Shown here: positions 9,661 to 21,937 of the stretch, piece after piece | Layout of the letters: every line of letters begins with the position of its first letter | Numbering within the stretch: the stretch's first letter is position 1 | DNA from: Ophiosphaerella korrae | Taxonomy: Eukaryota; Ascomycota; Dothideomycetes; Pleosporales; Phaeosphaeriaceae | Length of the DNA stretch: 30,673 nucleotides | Reading direction: 5' to 3' | Assembly: GCA_028456385.1 (NCBI GenBank) | Contig: JALNQF010000432.1 | Location: 1-30,673 of the forward strand | Position numbers and translations under genes: made by a program | The notes under the pieces: model-generated | What the model was told of the DNA's origin: nothing | Databases searched by the model: none | Seen by the model: the letters and a program-made list of their open reading frames with translations, nothing else

Positions 9661-9974
9661 ATACCTAAAGTAATCTATAATCTATAGACTCTTAGTATTA
9701 ATAGATTATAGATTAAGGTAATCTATAATCTATTAGTCTTAGTACCTATAGATTAATAGATTACTATAAGTATATAGTTAGTAGTAATACGTATTATTAG
9801 GATAGTATTAGTAATTTAATCCTTTAACTATAAAACGCTAATACAAGATAGTTATAAAATATCTTCTATTATTTATAGTTATTATAGATCTTAATATAAA
9901 CTTTTACTATTACCTTGTAATCTACTAACTTTTCTAGATAGGTACCTATAGTTAACGATAGGAGACCTATTATA
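9545..9974 (+). repeat. 3' LTR of element 1 (U3 type A, R-U5 type A)
   Basis: 430 bp, gap-free with the 5' LTR. More RIP-mutated than the 5' copy: for instance the AGCAATGCGCATT stretch of the 5' LTR is AGTAATACGTATT here. The U3 hairpin is kept at 9671-9715. Its first 115 bases are readable in frame with the tail of pol. Confidence 0.93.
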
Positions 9975-9979
9975 AGTTT
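9975..9979. repeat. Target-site duplication of element 1 (right)
   Basis: AGTTT, identical to 2942-2946. Confidence 0.9.
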
Positions 9980-12039
9980 ACTTTCTATAGCTTTTTAGAA
10001 AAAGAACCTAATACTTAATATATAGCTTAAACTTTAGTAGATAATAAAGCTAGTATAAACATTATTACTTAATAATTTACTAATAAAATTTCTAAACTTT
10101 AGCTTATTTAACTCTTAAAACTAATTTATTATAAAAAATATAATAGTTCTCTATTTAAAAGTATTACTTATAGAGTAAAGTTCTACTTAAGATTATATAT
10201 ATATATATAGAATAAATATTAGCTTATATAGTAAAAAGTACTAGCTATTTTAATTTTATACTTTAGTACTTTTAGTAAAAGAATTATATAGTTTATTCTA
10301 ACTACTAATAAAGAATATTATTTTTTTTTATATAAATACTACTAATAAAACTACTAAATAACTAATAAAACTTTATAAGTAATTTACTATAAAGTACTTA
10401 GAAATTAGTTTACTTATACTAAGTATAGTAAAGTAATATAACTAAAGCTTACTTCTTATTATAATAGAACTAATTAGTTTTAACCTAAGTACTAATAAAG
10501 TATAGAATAAGTAAAGTAATAAGCTATATTAAAAGATAACTTATAATTAAAATATATAATATAATCTATAGTTTTATAAAGTATATAGATAAGAACTAAT
10601 TATAGTTTAATTATAATAAAAAATAAAAGTATAAAGAATAATCTTTATATAAGTAAAAGGTTAATTAAACTACTATTTAGGTATAAAGCTATATATAATT
10701 AACTTTATATACTTATAGATTAGTAAAACTAATAATCTAGTACTTAATTACTTTAGTAAGTAATCTTAAGATTATATAATCTTCTTTTTAGCTCTATTTT
10801 TTTACTATATACTCTTTAGAATTAAAGTATTCTAAGCTTTAATTCTACGATTTTATATATAATTTAGTATTATTATTTTATACTTTTAGCTTAATTTATA
10901 ATTAGTTAAGTTATATAGCTTATACTCTATAAGCTAAATATATATTATTTAAAAATTTAGTATTACTTAAGTCTAATCTAAATAATCTATTAAAAATCTA
11001 CTAAAAACTTTTAGCTATAATCTAATATAGTAAGCTCTAATCTTTTTTTTTTAAATTAATTAATCTACTAATTACTACTAGTAAGAGACTTTTTAGATTT
11101 ATACTAATTAATATTCTTCTTCTAATTAAAATTAAAAGTATCTTATCTTTAGATTTTAATTCTATATCTCTTATAAGTAAATCTTTAATTTTAATCTTTT
11201 TTTTACTTCTTCTTAGTTCTAATTATTAGATACTTAATTTTTATACTTAACTTATAAGTTCTAAGTATTTAATATAGTAGTTTTCTTTTTTTTATAATTT
11301 AATTTACTAATATTTTAAAGCTATAATTATTAATTAATTCTAGAAGTATAAATTTAAGCTCTAAAGTACTTATTATTTAAGATTTAATTATAAGAAGTAA
11401 GCTAATCTAATTTATATAGGTTTTATTATTAAACTTACTTTAGTTAGTATTATTTTTTCTTCTAAGTCTTTCTAATTATATTTTACTTCTTTATAATAAT
11501 TAGCTAATTTTTTTTTCTAAAAATAAAACTTTAAAAAAAAAAGATCTAGCTTTTTATTTTAGAAATTCTTTTACTATTTAGTAATTATAGTAAACTTTAA
11601 ATAAAGCTTATAATCTTAAAATAACTAGTTCTAATAATAGTAGATTAGAAAATAAGTAAAGTAGCTCTAAAATCTTTATACAAAAAAGATTTTATTTAAT
11701 TAGTTATATTAGTTATATTAAGTATATATTAAGTAGTTTAAAGAAAATTAGAGTTTATTTTAATTATATAAGTAAAACTATAAGTAAATAGTACTTTAAT
11801 TATATTACTTATACTTATATTAATTTATATATTAAATTTAATTTTCTTTTTTAATTTTTATTAACTTTTTCTACCTAAAATTACTTTACTAAAAAAGCTA
11901 TAACTTTTATTAGTAATTTTACTTAATTAGCTCTATATAAAAACTATACTATAAGAATTACTACTTTTAAAAATATAATTAAAAATTTTAAAAAAAGTAG
12001 TTTAAGTAAATTAAGTTAATCTAATATTTTTTTTCTATT
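9980..12039. other. Unrecognised AT-rich RIP-degraded sequence, right half
   Basis: Continuation of the sequence interrupted at 2941. Very AT-rich with homopolymer runs; I can read no domain on either strand. The only assignable part is a scrap of LTR at 10465-10575. It ends where the LTR of element 2 begins at 12040. Confidence 0.6.
10465..10575 (+). repeat. Fragment of a type-B LTR U3
   Basis: 10465-10522 matches 12069-12126 in the LTR of element 2 with only three differences in 58 bases, all transitions. Similarity fades after about 10575. Just upstream, cttattataatag resembles an LTR start with about 20 bases missing. No gag follows. It is a solo or truncated LTR older than, or rearranged before, the main elements. 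Confidence 0.7.
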
Positions 12040-12508
12040 TGTTATAGGTGTTACAAGAGGAATCGAGATAGAACTAATTAGTCTTAACTTAAGTACTAAT
12101 AAAGTATAGAATAAGTAAGGTAATAACCTAGATTAAGAAATAAACTATAACCTAAATATATAATATGTTAAAGTAATCTATAAATACGTACAATAGATTA
12201 AAGTAATCTATAAATATATATAATAGATTAAAGGTAATCTATAAATACGTATAATAGATTAGAGTAATCTATAAAGTTATATAAATAGATTAGTAGAAGT
12301 ATATAAGTAATAGAATACGTATTATTAGGATAGTATTAGTAATTTAATTAGTTAACTACAAGTAATAATATATTAATATTACAAGACGTTCTTCTATTAT
12401 TTATAGTTTATTACTTAATTACTATACAAGCTTTTATAATTAACTCTTAATCTACTAATAACTTAATAAGTAGGATATTTAAAGTTAATAACAAGTAGCC
12501 CTATTATA
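12040..12508 (+). repeat. 5' LTR of element 2 (U3 type B, R-U5 type C)
   Basis: 469 bp beginning TGTTATAGGTGTTACAAGAG, the least damaged LTR start in the window, and ending CCCCTATTATA. The U3 start matches 22925 onward. The R-U5 half instead resembles the LTR of element 4, with an aagtaataatatattaatatta block. The two halves therefore have different relatives. Confidence 0.85.
12171..12296. repeat. 30-bp tandem repeat in U3 of element 2
   Basis: Four copies of a unit of the form gtaatctataaatacgt..aatagattaaa start at 12173, 12203, 12234 and 12264 (periods 30, 31, 30). Each has AATCTATA opposite TATAGATT-like arms, so each can fold. It occupies the place of the single 45-bp hairpin in element 1. 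Confidence 0.8.
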
Positions 12509-12567
12509 CCTTACTAATTTAGTTATTAAGAGAAGTAAAGTAGAAGTAGCGTATAGTCTAAGCTAAT

Positions 12568-13700
12568 ATAATAGTAGAAAGTTTAACTAAGAAAAGAGGT
12601 AAAGTACCTCTAAGTAGTTATAAGTTAGATAATACTATATAGAAGGTAATTAAAGATTACCTAAACTACTTAATTTTAGAGAAAGAAGATATAAAACTAG
12701 TAATTAATACCTTAGAAATATAGAATAAGAAACTATAAGATTATATAAAGTAGAATAAAGCTTAAATTAAAGCTATTATAGTAGGATAGAACTAGATAAA
12801 ACTAATTACTTAAAGACTAGAAATAAGAGCGATAAAGAAACTACTTAAGATACTAGTACTTAAAAAGTTTAATAAAATAAAGGAAAAACTAAAACTATTT
12901 ATAGCCTTAGTATAACTTTAGATAGATATATAAGTACTATACTTTAATAGTAAAGAAAAGAAGGTAATATATATTAAGATATATTTTAAAGAAGATATAA
13001 TAAGATAGTTTAAACTCTACTAGATAGATTATATAATATACGCTCTAAGAATATAGAAAGATAAAACTAAAGCTATCTTTAGAAGTTATAAATACTTTAT
13101 AAGATAAATAAGAGTAGTATTTAGAGATATAGATATTACCTAATAAGCTAAAGAAAAACTTAAAAAGCTTACGTAATACAAGAGCGTTCCTAAATATATA
13201 TTATAGTTTAAATAACTATTATAAAATATAGAATAGAATAAGCTATCTTTTATATTATAGATTAAATAAGGACTAAAGCTAAGGATATAATATAAAATAA
13301 TTAATATAGAAAAGCTAAGAATACTTAAAGCTCTAAAATAATAGGCAATATAAATTAATAATAACCTTTAAAAATAGAAAATAAATAAATATAGAAAATA
13401 AACTAAATACTATAATAATAGAGATCCTATAATCCTTAATATAAATAAAGAGGAGAAAAAGAAAAAGAATAAAAAAGACTTTATATACTTTAACTATAGT
13501 AAGTAAGGCTACTATATAAAAGACTACTAATTAAAGAAAAAAGATATAGTATATTATAAATATAGGAAACTAGGACACTTTATATAGAACTATAGAAGTA
13601 AAGACTTAAAAAAAGAAACTTAGTTAAAGATAACTAAAAGTAAGAAAGAAGTATAGAAAGTATAGGCTAAGTTTTAAGAAAAAGTAGTAGTAGTAAAAGA
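12568..13700 (+). pseudogene. Gag remnant of element 2
   Basis: Collinear with gag of element 1, from a former start at about 12568 (ATA ATA GTA GAA AGT) through the capsid (LKKFN, IFRSYKYF, VFRDIDI) to two zinc knuckles at 13477-13607. The second knuckle keeps its Gly-His (KLGHFI), unlike element 1, because the CA in GGACAC escaped RIP; the Cys positions are Tyr. The frame is shared with the protease downstream. Interrupted by many TAA/TAG stops. Confidence 0.85.
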
Positions 13701-15349
13701 GTAATAATATATAATACACTATTAGACCTTTTTTTATAAAGATAACTACTATATATATTTCTTAAGTAAATAGAAAGTAAGATAGTTCTTATAAAGAAAA
13801 TAAAGAGTAGCTATAATAAAAGAAAAGAAAATAAAAGTATAGCTAGAAGAGATAACTTATGTAAAAGACCTACTAATAGAAGATTTAGAGAAGAAAAAAC
13901 TCTAGACTCTATTAACTTACGCTAAAAGACTAGTAGAAGATAAAAAGACTACTATAATTACTTTTAAGGAACTATAAAGTAATAAGAATTAAGTTAATAT
14001 AAGAAGTATAAAGTATACCTAATTAAATATATATAGCTATAATAGCTATACTATAATAGATATAGTAGAATAAAACTAAGAATAGTAGTTTATTTAGAAA
14101 TACTTACTAGCTATAAGTATAGAGGAAGTATATAAAGATTAGAAAATATATACTCTTAAGAATATAAAGTTTATAATATTCTAGAAATAGAAAAAGTAAT
14201 AAATAGTTATAGTAAGAATAATACTTATATAAAAAGAATAGTAGTACTATATAAAAAAGATATAATAGATAAACAAAGCTTATATACTAAGTATACTAGT
14301 AGTATACTATATCTTAATAGAGAAGAAACCTAGTAAAGATAAATACTAAGAAGGAGATAATAAGAGAATAGATCTAGAATATCTAGTATACTATAAAATA
14401 TTATAGTTATTATACCTAAATATAAATTGTACTATATATAGAAACTCTAAAGTAAGAAGTTATATATAGCTAGTAAAAAAGAAAAGCTATAACTATATAA
14501 AAGTAATTTAAGTAGAAGATATTATAAGATAAGAAATAATATTAGAAGATAGATATATAGTAGTAAAGCTAGGACTAAAGTTATCTAAGAAATATATTCT
14601 AGGAAAACTATAGTATAAATATATATACAATAAATATCTAAAATATAAAGAATATAAACTTAAAGTAAAGTAATAGCTTTAGAAAGATAGATAATTTATA
14701 AAATTACCTAAGTAAGAATAGCTAGAAAGTACAAGAGGCCTATATATTATAAAAATAGGTACCTTCTAAGAAAAAAGAGTATAAGTTATAATTAATAGTA
14801 GAGCTATAAAGAACTTTATATTAAAAAAGTTTATAGAAAATTAAAGAATATAATATATAATAAAGATATACTCTTAATAATTAAATATAATTAAAGGAAA
14901 ACTATTCTAAGAATAAGTTAGGTTTAAGATAATACTCTTTATATTAAAAATAGAAGAGTTAAAGATTAAAAATATAGTTATAGATATAATAATATTTAAT
15001 AATAAATAAGAAATTATACTAGAGATACTATAGTTATAGATAGCTAACCTAAGAATTAATTAGAGAATAGGAAATATTAGCTACTCTAAACAAGATATAT
15101 TAAAAGCTAATATAGAAATATATAAAGGAGAGTTCTTAGATAAATATAAGAAATAAGAAAAATAACTTATAGAACCTAAAGACTACTTTCTAGAATATTA
15201 ACTATAGGATTTAGTAATAGAACTAGAAGAAAGAAAAGACGTAGGCTAGAGCCTAGTCTACTAAAAGATAGAAAAAGAGTCTAAAGTTAAATAAATATTT
15301 ATATAAAATATAATAAAGAAAAGATAGATATAAGAATTATAATCTTTAG
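13701..15349 (+). pseudogene. Linker and protease remnant of element 2
   Basis: Continues the gag frame through the same long linker as in element 1, including IILEDRYIVVKLGLKLSKKY and the Tyr-rich cluster near 14620-14660. The protease follows with its active site at 14794-14805 reading N-S-R-A instead of D-S-G-A, then FILKKFIE. The text stops at the element 3 insertion, about 540 bp past the active site. RT does not follow on either side of element 3. Confidence 0.8.
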
Positions 15350-15778
15350 TGTAATAGGGTATTACTAGAGTTAACTTCCTAATACCTAAGAGTATTAGTA
15401 GATTAAGAAGTAATAACAAGAGTTTATATAGTAATCTATAATAAGCTCTAAATAGATAGAAGATATTTTATAACTATTTTATATTATTACTTGTAGTTAA
15501 TAATTAAATTACTAATACTATCCTAATAATATATATTACTACTAACTATATACTTATTATAATCTATTAATCTATAGTTACTAAGACTAATAGATTATAG
15601 ATTACTTTAATCTATAATCTATTAATACTAAGAGTCTATAGATTATAGATTACTCTAGGTATCTTAGTTATATATAGCCTCTTAGTTAGGTTTATATCTC
15701 TTAGGGTTATATAAGTCTAAGTTAATTATTATAAGGCTAATTAGTTTTATCTATAGCTCTCTTATTACTATTATAATA
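15350..15778 (-). repeat. 3' LTR of element 3 (U3 type A, R-U5 type B)
   Basis: 429 bp. From 15350 to about 15520 it follows the type-B LTRs (aacttcctaatacctaagagtattagtagatta). From about 15525 on it follows element 1 (type A), including a single hairpin near 15595-15650. The switch lies at or next to the conserved taaattactaatactatcc segment. Confidence 0.85.
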
Positions 15779-16464
15779 CTATCTCTTCTTCTAAGTAGGT
15801 CCTTATTTATCTATTCTAGAGCTAAGGTTATTAATCTACTTTTTTTATTAATCTATAGTTCCTTATTACTCTTTATAGTTATTTTATCTATATATTATTA
15901 CTATCTCTTTGCTAATTACGTGTTATATAATAGTGTTAAGATATTCTCTTATTTTTATTATACTTCTCTTAAGTTAAACCTTAAGTCCTTTCTTTATATT
16001 ATTTTAGTAAATAATAGTAGAGCTTATAAAGCGTATATTTATACAAATATACGTAGTTCTTATAACGTATTTAGTATTTCTCTTTCTAAGTATACGTTTA
16101 TTATACTTATTCTTATATCTAGGCTTAATAATAATAGGGAGAGCTATTAACTAAACTTAAGAGAAATTACTATCTTAAATTATAGAAGCTAAAGCTAAGC
16201 GTAAGTAGATCTAAGAGCTTACGTAAAGTAAGCTAGTAAAGAATTAAGCTTGTCTCTTTTATCTTTATAAGATAAAGGCGTTAAATAATAAGAAATTAGC
16301 TAAATAGTTAGTAGCTCTAGAAATTAAGCTAGACTTAGATAAAGCGTTTAATATAATTATAGTAGGTCTTATATTAGGTATTCTAATTACTTTTCTATCT
16401 AGTAGTAGTAATATTAGTTCTTTTAGTTTACTACTAGGTATTCTAGAGAGTTTTAACTTTAGAA
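15779..16464 (-). pseudogene. C-terminal tail of element 3 pol
   Basis: Counterpart of 8867-9544 in element 1, read on the minus strand in the chromodomain frame: the chromodomain codon at 16467 and the INVY segment at 16101 are 366 bases apart, a multiple of three. Text includes INVYLEREILNTL*ELRIF, YAL*ALLLFTKII and IDKITIKSNKEL*INK, with RRRD at the polypurine tract (15779-15792). The plus-strand 76-codon open frame at 15920-16150 lies opposite this and looks like a shadow. No named domain. Confidence 0.5.
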
Positions 16465-16993
16465 CTCCTTTAGTTTCTTAGAGTAGTTAAAGTTATCTCC
16501 TAGTTCCTATATTTCTTCTTATAGTTATCTTTTCTTGTCTATACTTATCTATTTTACTAAGTAGTAGTTCCTACTATTATAGAACTAGTATACTAGGATT
16601 TTCTTAACTTCCTATTCTTCTTATTCTCTATATATATCTACTTTATATACTAGTAGCTCTACTTCTTATAGTATTATCTTAAGTAGTACTATATAAAAGG
16701 TTAGGTATATTCTTATCTTATTTAGTAGCTTTAATTTAAATATAACTAGTATAACTTCTTTCTTAATTTTATATAGTCTTATCTTAATATTATCTAATTT
16801 TAAATTTAGTTATTTACTCTTAATATTTTTTTATACTAACTATACTTTTTCTCTCTCTCTAAATTAAAGTCTCTTTTTATATTTCTTGTTATAATACTTT
16901 ACTATATAATTGTATAAGAATTCTATATCTTATCTTAGTTAATTATATATTTCTTTTATTCTATTTGCAAAGTTTTCTCCTTTTAGAAACTAA
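16465..16993 (-). pseudogene. Chromodomain and integrase C-terminal module of element 3
   Basis: Minus-strand text EVKKILVY*FYNSRNYYLVK*, *EEI*ELGDN and SKKLKEF at 16612-16465 is the chromodomain, matching element 1 residue for residue apart from a few substitutions. Upstream in the same frame is the GPY/F-type module. One YLVK*-type core keeps Lys where element 1 has Glu. Function as for element 1: targeting of the integration complex to heterochromatin. Confidence 0.8.
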
Positions 16994-17920
16994 AATATCT
17001 CTAATTTTAGTATTCTATATACGCTAGAGTTAAATTTATAGTTTATAAAGAAGAGTAATACTCTTATTACTATATTCTTTACGCTGTTATATACTAACTA
17101 TACTATAGGTAGTAGCTATACCTAGTTATTCTAGTTATAGTTAAGGTAGTATCTTAAGTACTATTCTACTATCTAATTTATTTATTCTAACTATTTATCT
17201 ATTTATAGGTAATATACTATAGATATTATATATTTAATTCCTAATTACGCTATTATTATTCTCTATAGTTTTAATATAAATCTTATATCTCTATCTATAA
17301 TAATTTTGTTTAGTAGTCTATATTAACTAATTATAGTTTCTAGAACCTAGTATATAGTAACTTCTATCTTACTTTTCTCTTTATATAGTTTAAAGTATAT
17401 ATATTTTATAAGCTTATCTACTATTATAAGTATTCTATTATACTCTATTCCTAATATTAAGTCTTTAGACTTAAGTAGTTTTATAATAAAATCTATTGTA
17501 ATAACTCTTTATAGTTATTCTAGTACTTCTACTAGTTATAGTATCTTATATAGTATATACCTATTATACTTATTTTTTTAGTATTCTATATAGTCTTGTA
17601 GTACTTCTATTACTAGTTATCTTACTCTTAGGATATAGTAATCTTGTAGTAGTCTATCTAATATTTTCTTAATACCTTAGTAACTATATACTAGTAATTT
17701 ATAGAATTGTTATATAAATTCTCTTTAAATCTTCTTTAGAATATATATTCTTCTATAAGCTTATATAAGTCTTTCTTAAGTTTCTAGTTTCTCTATTTTT
17801 TTAGATATTTCTTACGTTATTTTCTAAATCTATTTATCTAGCTTACTACTTACTCTTTTAAGTATAGTAGCTATTTTAGGTATATTTAAGACTAAATATC
17901 CTTTCTTGTTCTTAACTAGA
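16994..17920 (-). pseudogene. Integrase remnant of element 3
   Basis: The zinc-finger segment lies at 17668-17705 (Y*GIKKILDRLL-like) and the catalytic core downstream on the minus strand. The stretch between RNase H and the zinc finger reads without a frame break (VTSIVLVKNKKGYLVLNIPK), which shows that the break in element 1 is private to that copy. Numerous TAA/TAG stops. Confidence 0.83.
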
Positions 17921-18424
17921 ACTATACTAGTTACGTTTACTTCTTCTTATAAGTCTAGTCTTCTACTAAGAGTATCTATAAATTAGTTATCTTTCTCTTT
18001 TATAAATATAATTTCTAAGTTAAATATTAATAAGAATTCCTACTATCTTATATATTATTAAGATAGTTCTTTATTTATTATAAATCTTATAAGATTCTTA
18101 TAGTCTATATAAACTTTTATCTAATATTTTACTCTTTATAAATATACTCTCTATTATTTAAATACTTTATAGATTGCTAGTATCTCTTTGTTATAAATTA
18201 GGTAATTAAGTTCTACTAGCTTTATTTTCTTAGAGAAGTATTTAACTAAGTATTCTTATTTAGTTCTTAGGTCTTCCTATATTAGTACTATTCTATAGAC
18301 TAAATTAGATACGTCTGTTTTTACTATTACTAGTAGATCTAGGTTATATATTCTAATAACTAGGTTTTCTATAAACTTCTTTTTAATCTTATTAAATACC
18401 TTATTTTATTTTTTTATCTACTTA
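17921..18424 (-). pseudogene. RNase H remnant of element 3
   Basis: On the minus strand, KDN*FIDTLSRRLD at about 17950-18000 is the end of the domain; DASD-like, YFSKKIK-like and YNKEILAI-like segments precede it, collinear with element 1. Inactivated by stops. Confidence 0.83.
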
Positions 18425-19400
18425 AATAGCGTATCTTTCTTTATAAGTCTAATTATTAGTTTTATATTTTTAGACGATCTTATTATTAACTTTCTATAAA
18501 AGTTTACTAACCTATAAAATTATTATACTTCTTTTAGGTTCTTTAGTGTTAGCTATTTATTAATTAACTTAATCTTTCCTAAGTTAATCTTTATTTTTCC
18601 TAGTTTAATAATAAATCTAAGGAAGTCTATTTTCTTTATATAGAATTTGTATTTTCTTATCTTAAGAAATAGTTTATTTTTTACTAGTCTTTCTAGTACT
18701 CTATATACGTATTGTATATATTCTTCTTTTATTTCTAAGAATATAAAGATATTATCTAGGTATATAAATATAAATATATCTAAGTACTCTCTTAATACTA
18801 TGTTAATTCTTTCTTAGAATACAACTCGTGTATTTATTAAGCTAAATAGTATAACTAAGTATTTATATAGTCTCTATTATATTCTAAATACTATTTCCTA
18901 TTTATTACCTTCTTTAATTCTATTTTAGTAGTAGGCGTTCTAGATATCTAGCTTTAAAAAGATCTTAGCTTTTTATAGCTTATCTTATATTTTATCTATC
19001 TATAGTAAGGGGTACTAGTTCTTGTTTATAACTACGTTAGTTTTCTTAAAGTCTACGTAAGGTTTTTTATTACTTATCTCTTTTTTATCTATAAATATAA
19101 GTTTATAAGCTACTAAGGATTTAGATTTTTTAATCTATCTTTTTTTTATTATATTTTGTATAAATATTTACTTAATTTTAGATTCTTCTTCTATTTTTTA
19201 GTAGACTAAGCTCTATTCTATGTTTTTACTTTCTTCTAGTTCTATTACTAAATCCTATAGTTAGTGTTCTAGGAGGTAGTCTTTAGGTTCTATAAGCTAT
19301 TATTCCTATTTCTTATATTCTTCTAGGAATTCTCTTTTATAGGTATTTATATTAGCTTTTAGCTTTTCTATTTTATAATAGCTAATTCTTCTTATTCTCT
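18425..19400 (-). pseudogene. Reverse transcriptase remnant of element 3
   Basis: Minus-strand motifs in order: VDFKKTN near 19060-19033, KLDI*NAYY*, then IFIYLDNIFIF with the YLDD box at 18762-18751 reading YLDN, as in elements 1 and 4. Collinear with RT of element 1 and equally full of TAA/TAG stops. Confidence 0.9.
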
Positions 19401-19744
19401 AATTAATATATAGGTTAGCTATCTATAACTATAGTATTCTTAGTATAATTTCTTTTTTATTATTAATTATTGTTATATTTATAACTATATTTTTAATTAT
19501 TATCTCTTATAGTTCTAGTATAGAAGAGACTATTTTAAACCTAATAGGTTCTTAGAATAGTTTTCCTTTAATTATACTTAGTTGTTAAGACTACTTCTTT
19601 ATTATATAACGTATTCCTTATACTTTTATAAACTTCTTTAATATAAAGTTTCTTATAGCTTTACTATTAATTATTAATTATACTTTCTTTTTTTAGTATA
19701 TATATATCTTTGTAATATATAAGCCTCTTATACTTTCTAGCTAT
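19401..19744 (-). pseudogene. Aspartic protease remnant of element 3
   Basis: The active-site segment at 19668-19657 reads N-S-K-A for D-S-G-A, followed by FILKKFIK. Both key residues are changed. The downstream IL.IL*L* motif is near 19430-19400. Same position and spacing as in element 1. Confidence 0.83.
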
Positions 19745-20763
19745 TCTTACTTAGGTAATTTTATAAATTATCTATACTTTTAGGGCTATAGCCTTACTTA
19801 AAGCTTTTGTTCTTTATATTTTAGATATTTATTATTTGTATATTTATACTATAGTCTTCTTAGGACGTATTTCTTAGATAGTTTAGGTTCTAGCCTTACT
19901 ACTATATATCTATTTTTAGGTATTATTTCTTATCCTATAATATCTTCTCTTAAGATTACCTTTATATAATTATAGTTTTTTTAGCGTACTAGCTATATAT
20001 TATTTCTTGCTTTTAGATTTCTATATATAATATAGTTTGTATTTAGGTATAATAACTATACTATCTTAAAGTATACTAGATATTCTAGATCTATTCTTTT
20101 ATTGTCTTCTTCTTAGTACTTATCTTTACTAGGTGTCTTCTATATTAAGATATAGTACACTACTAGTACTTATAGTATATAGGTTTTATTAATCTATTAT
20201 ATCTTTTCTATAAGGTACTACTACTCTCTTTATATAGGTATTTTTCTTACTATAACTATCTATTACTCTATCTACTATTAAAATAATATAAACTTTATAT
20301 TCTTAGGATTATATATCTTTTAATCTTTATACGCTTCCTCTATACTTATAACTAGTAAGTATTTCTAAACAAATTTCTATTCTTTATTTTATTCTTTTGT
20401 ATTTATTGTTATATAGCTATTATAGCTATAAACTAGCTAGGTATACTTTATACCTCTTATATTACTTTCTTTCTTATTACTTTATAGTTCTTTAGAGGTA
20501 GTTGTAGTAGTCTTCTTATCTTCTACTAGTCTTTTAGTAAGGATTAATAAGGTCTAAGGCTTTTCTCTTTCTAAGTCTTCTATTAGTAAGTCTATTATAT
20601 ATCTTATTTTATTAAGCTATACTTATATTCTATCTTCTTTTATTACTACTACTCTATTCTTTTATAAAAACTATCTTACTCTCTCTTTACTAGATCTATA
20701 TATATAGTAGTTATCTTTATAATAAAAGGTCTAATAGAGTATTATATACTATAATTCTTTACT
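19745..20763 (-). pseudogene. Long Gag-Pol linker of element 3
   Basis: About 340 codons between the zinc knuckles and the protease, collinear with the linker of elements 1 and 2. The Tyr-rich cluster (YKYTNNKYLKYKE) near 19860-19810 is conserved. No domain recognised. Confidence 0.6.
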
Positions 20764-21888
20764 CTTAGCTACTTTCTCCTAAGGTTTAGCCTATACTTAT
20801 AGTGCTTCTTTTTTCTTTTTAGTTATTTTTAACTATATTTCTTTCTTTAGGTCTTTACTTTTATAGTCTTTTATATAGTATTTTAATTTTCTATATTTAT
20901 AATATACTATATCCTTCTTTTTTTATAATTAGTAGTCTTTTGCGTAGTAGCCTTTTTTACTATAGTTAAAGTACGTAAAGTCTTTATTCTTCTTTTTCTT
21001 TCTATTCTTATTAGTATTAAGGATTATAGAGTCTCTACTATCTTCGTATCTCTATTAGTTCTTATACTTATTGTTCTTCTATTCTTAAAAATTATTATTA
21101 ATCTATATTACTTACTATTTTAGAGCTTCTAATATCTTTAGTTTTTCTATATAGATTATTTTGTATTAGATTTTTGTATTTAATCCTTGTTTAAATTATA
21201 ATATTAAGGATACTTTATTCTATTCTATATTTTAGGCTAGTTATTTAAACTATAATATATATTCTAAAACGCTCTTACTCTATATAAGCTTCTTAAGTTT
21301 TTCTTTAGTATATTAGGTAATATCTATATTACTAAATACTACTCTTATTTATTTAGTAAAGTATTTATAACTTCTAAAGATAGCTCTAGTTTTATCTTTT
21401 TAGTTTATTAGAGCGTATAGTATATAGTCTATCTAGTAAGGTTAATACTATCTTATTATATCTTCTTTAAAGTATAATCTAATATATATTACTTTCTTTT
21501 CTTCTATATTAAAGTATAGTACTTATATATCTATCTAGAGTTGTACTAATACTATAAAGGGTCTTAATTTCTCTCTTATCCTATTAAACTTCTTAAGTAT
21601 AGGTATCTTAGGTAGTTTCTTTGTCGCACTTATTTCTAGTCTTTAGGTAATTAGTTCTATCTAATTTTATCTTATAATAATATCTTTAATTTATACTTTA
21701 TTCTACTTTAAGTAGTCTTGTAGTTTCTTATTCTACGTTTCTAAAGCTTTAATTACTATCTTTATATCTTCTTTATTATTAATTAGCTTATTTATATAAT
21801 CCTTAATTGTTTCTTATATAGTACTATCTAACTTATAACTACTTCTAGGTGCTTTACTTATTAAACTTTCTACTATTATATTAGCTAG
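20764..21888 (-). pseudogene. Gag remnant of element 3
   Basis: Begins near 21884 on the minus strand with the same ATA ATA GTA GAA AGT start region as element 2 and SSYK shortly after, continues through the capsid (IFRSYKYF, VF*DIDI), and ends with two zinc knuckles at about 20990-20866 in which Cys/His are Tyr. Same frame layout as element 1. Confidence 0.83.
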
Positions 21889-21937
21889 ACTATACGCTAC
21901 TTACGCTTCGCTTCTTATAATAACTAAATTAGTAAGG

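Larger units (their letters stand above)
2947..9974 (+). mobile_element. Element 1: complete RIP-inactivated Ty3/Gypsy chromovirus
   Basis: A 7028-bp element with two 430-bp LTRs that align without gaps, flanked by a perfect 5-bp duplication. Order on the plus strand: LTR, gag with two zinc knuckles, long linker, protease, reverse transcriptase, RNase H, integrase, chromodomain, C-terminal tail, polypurine tract, LTR. RT before integrase makes it Ty3/Gypsy rather than Copia; the terminal chromodomain makes it a chromovirus. Stops occur throughout all domains. It is inserted in older degraded DNA and is itself uninterrupted. Compared with element 3 its internal part is collinear except for one 1-nt deletion near 7402. 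Confidence 0.93.
12040..15349 (+). mobile_element. Element 2, 5' part: LTR, gag, linker, protease
   Basis: Starts with an LTR at 12040, followed by gag and protease homologous to element 1, and is cut at 15349 by element 3. The break lies just before where RT would start (homologous to about 6205 in element 1). The sequence beyond element 3 (22397-23384) is a 3' end of the same family without RT, RNase H or integrase. If the two parts belong together this was a gag-protease-only element of about 4.3 kb. I find no matching target duplication (CTATT on the left, GGACT on the right), so the link is inference. Confidence 0.75.

Noticed and set aside
10190..10210. (TA)n run that could pass for a TATA box
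   Set aside because: Such runs are expected in RIP-saturated DNA and no transcription unit follows.
15920..16150. 76-codon open frame on the plus strand
   Set aside because: Homologous to the end of the 9173-9631 frame and likewise antisense to the tail of element 3; a shadow, without recognisable protein features.
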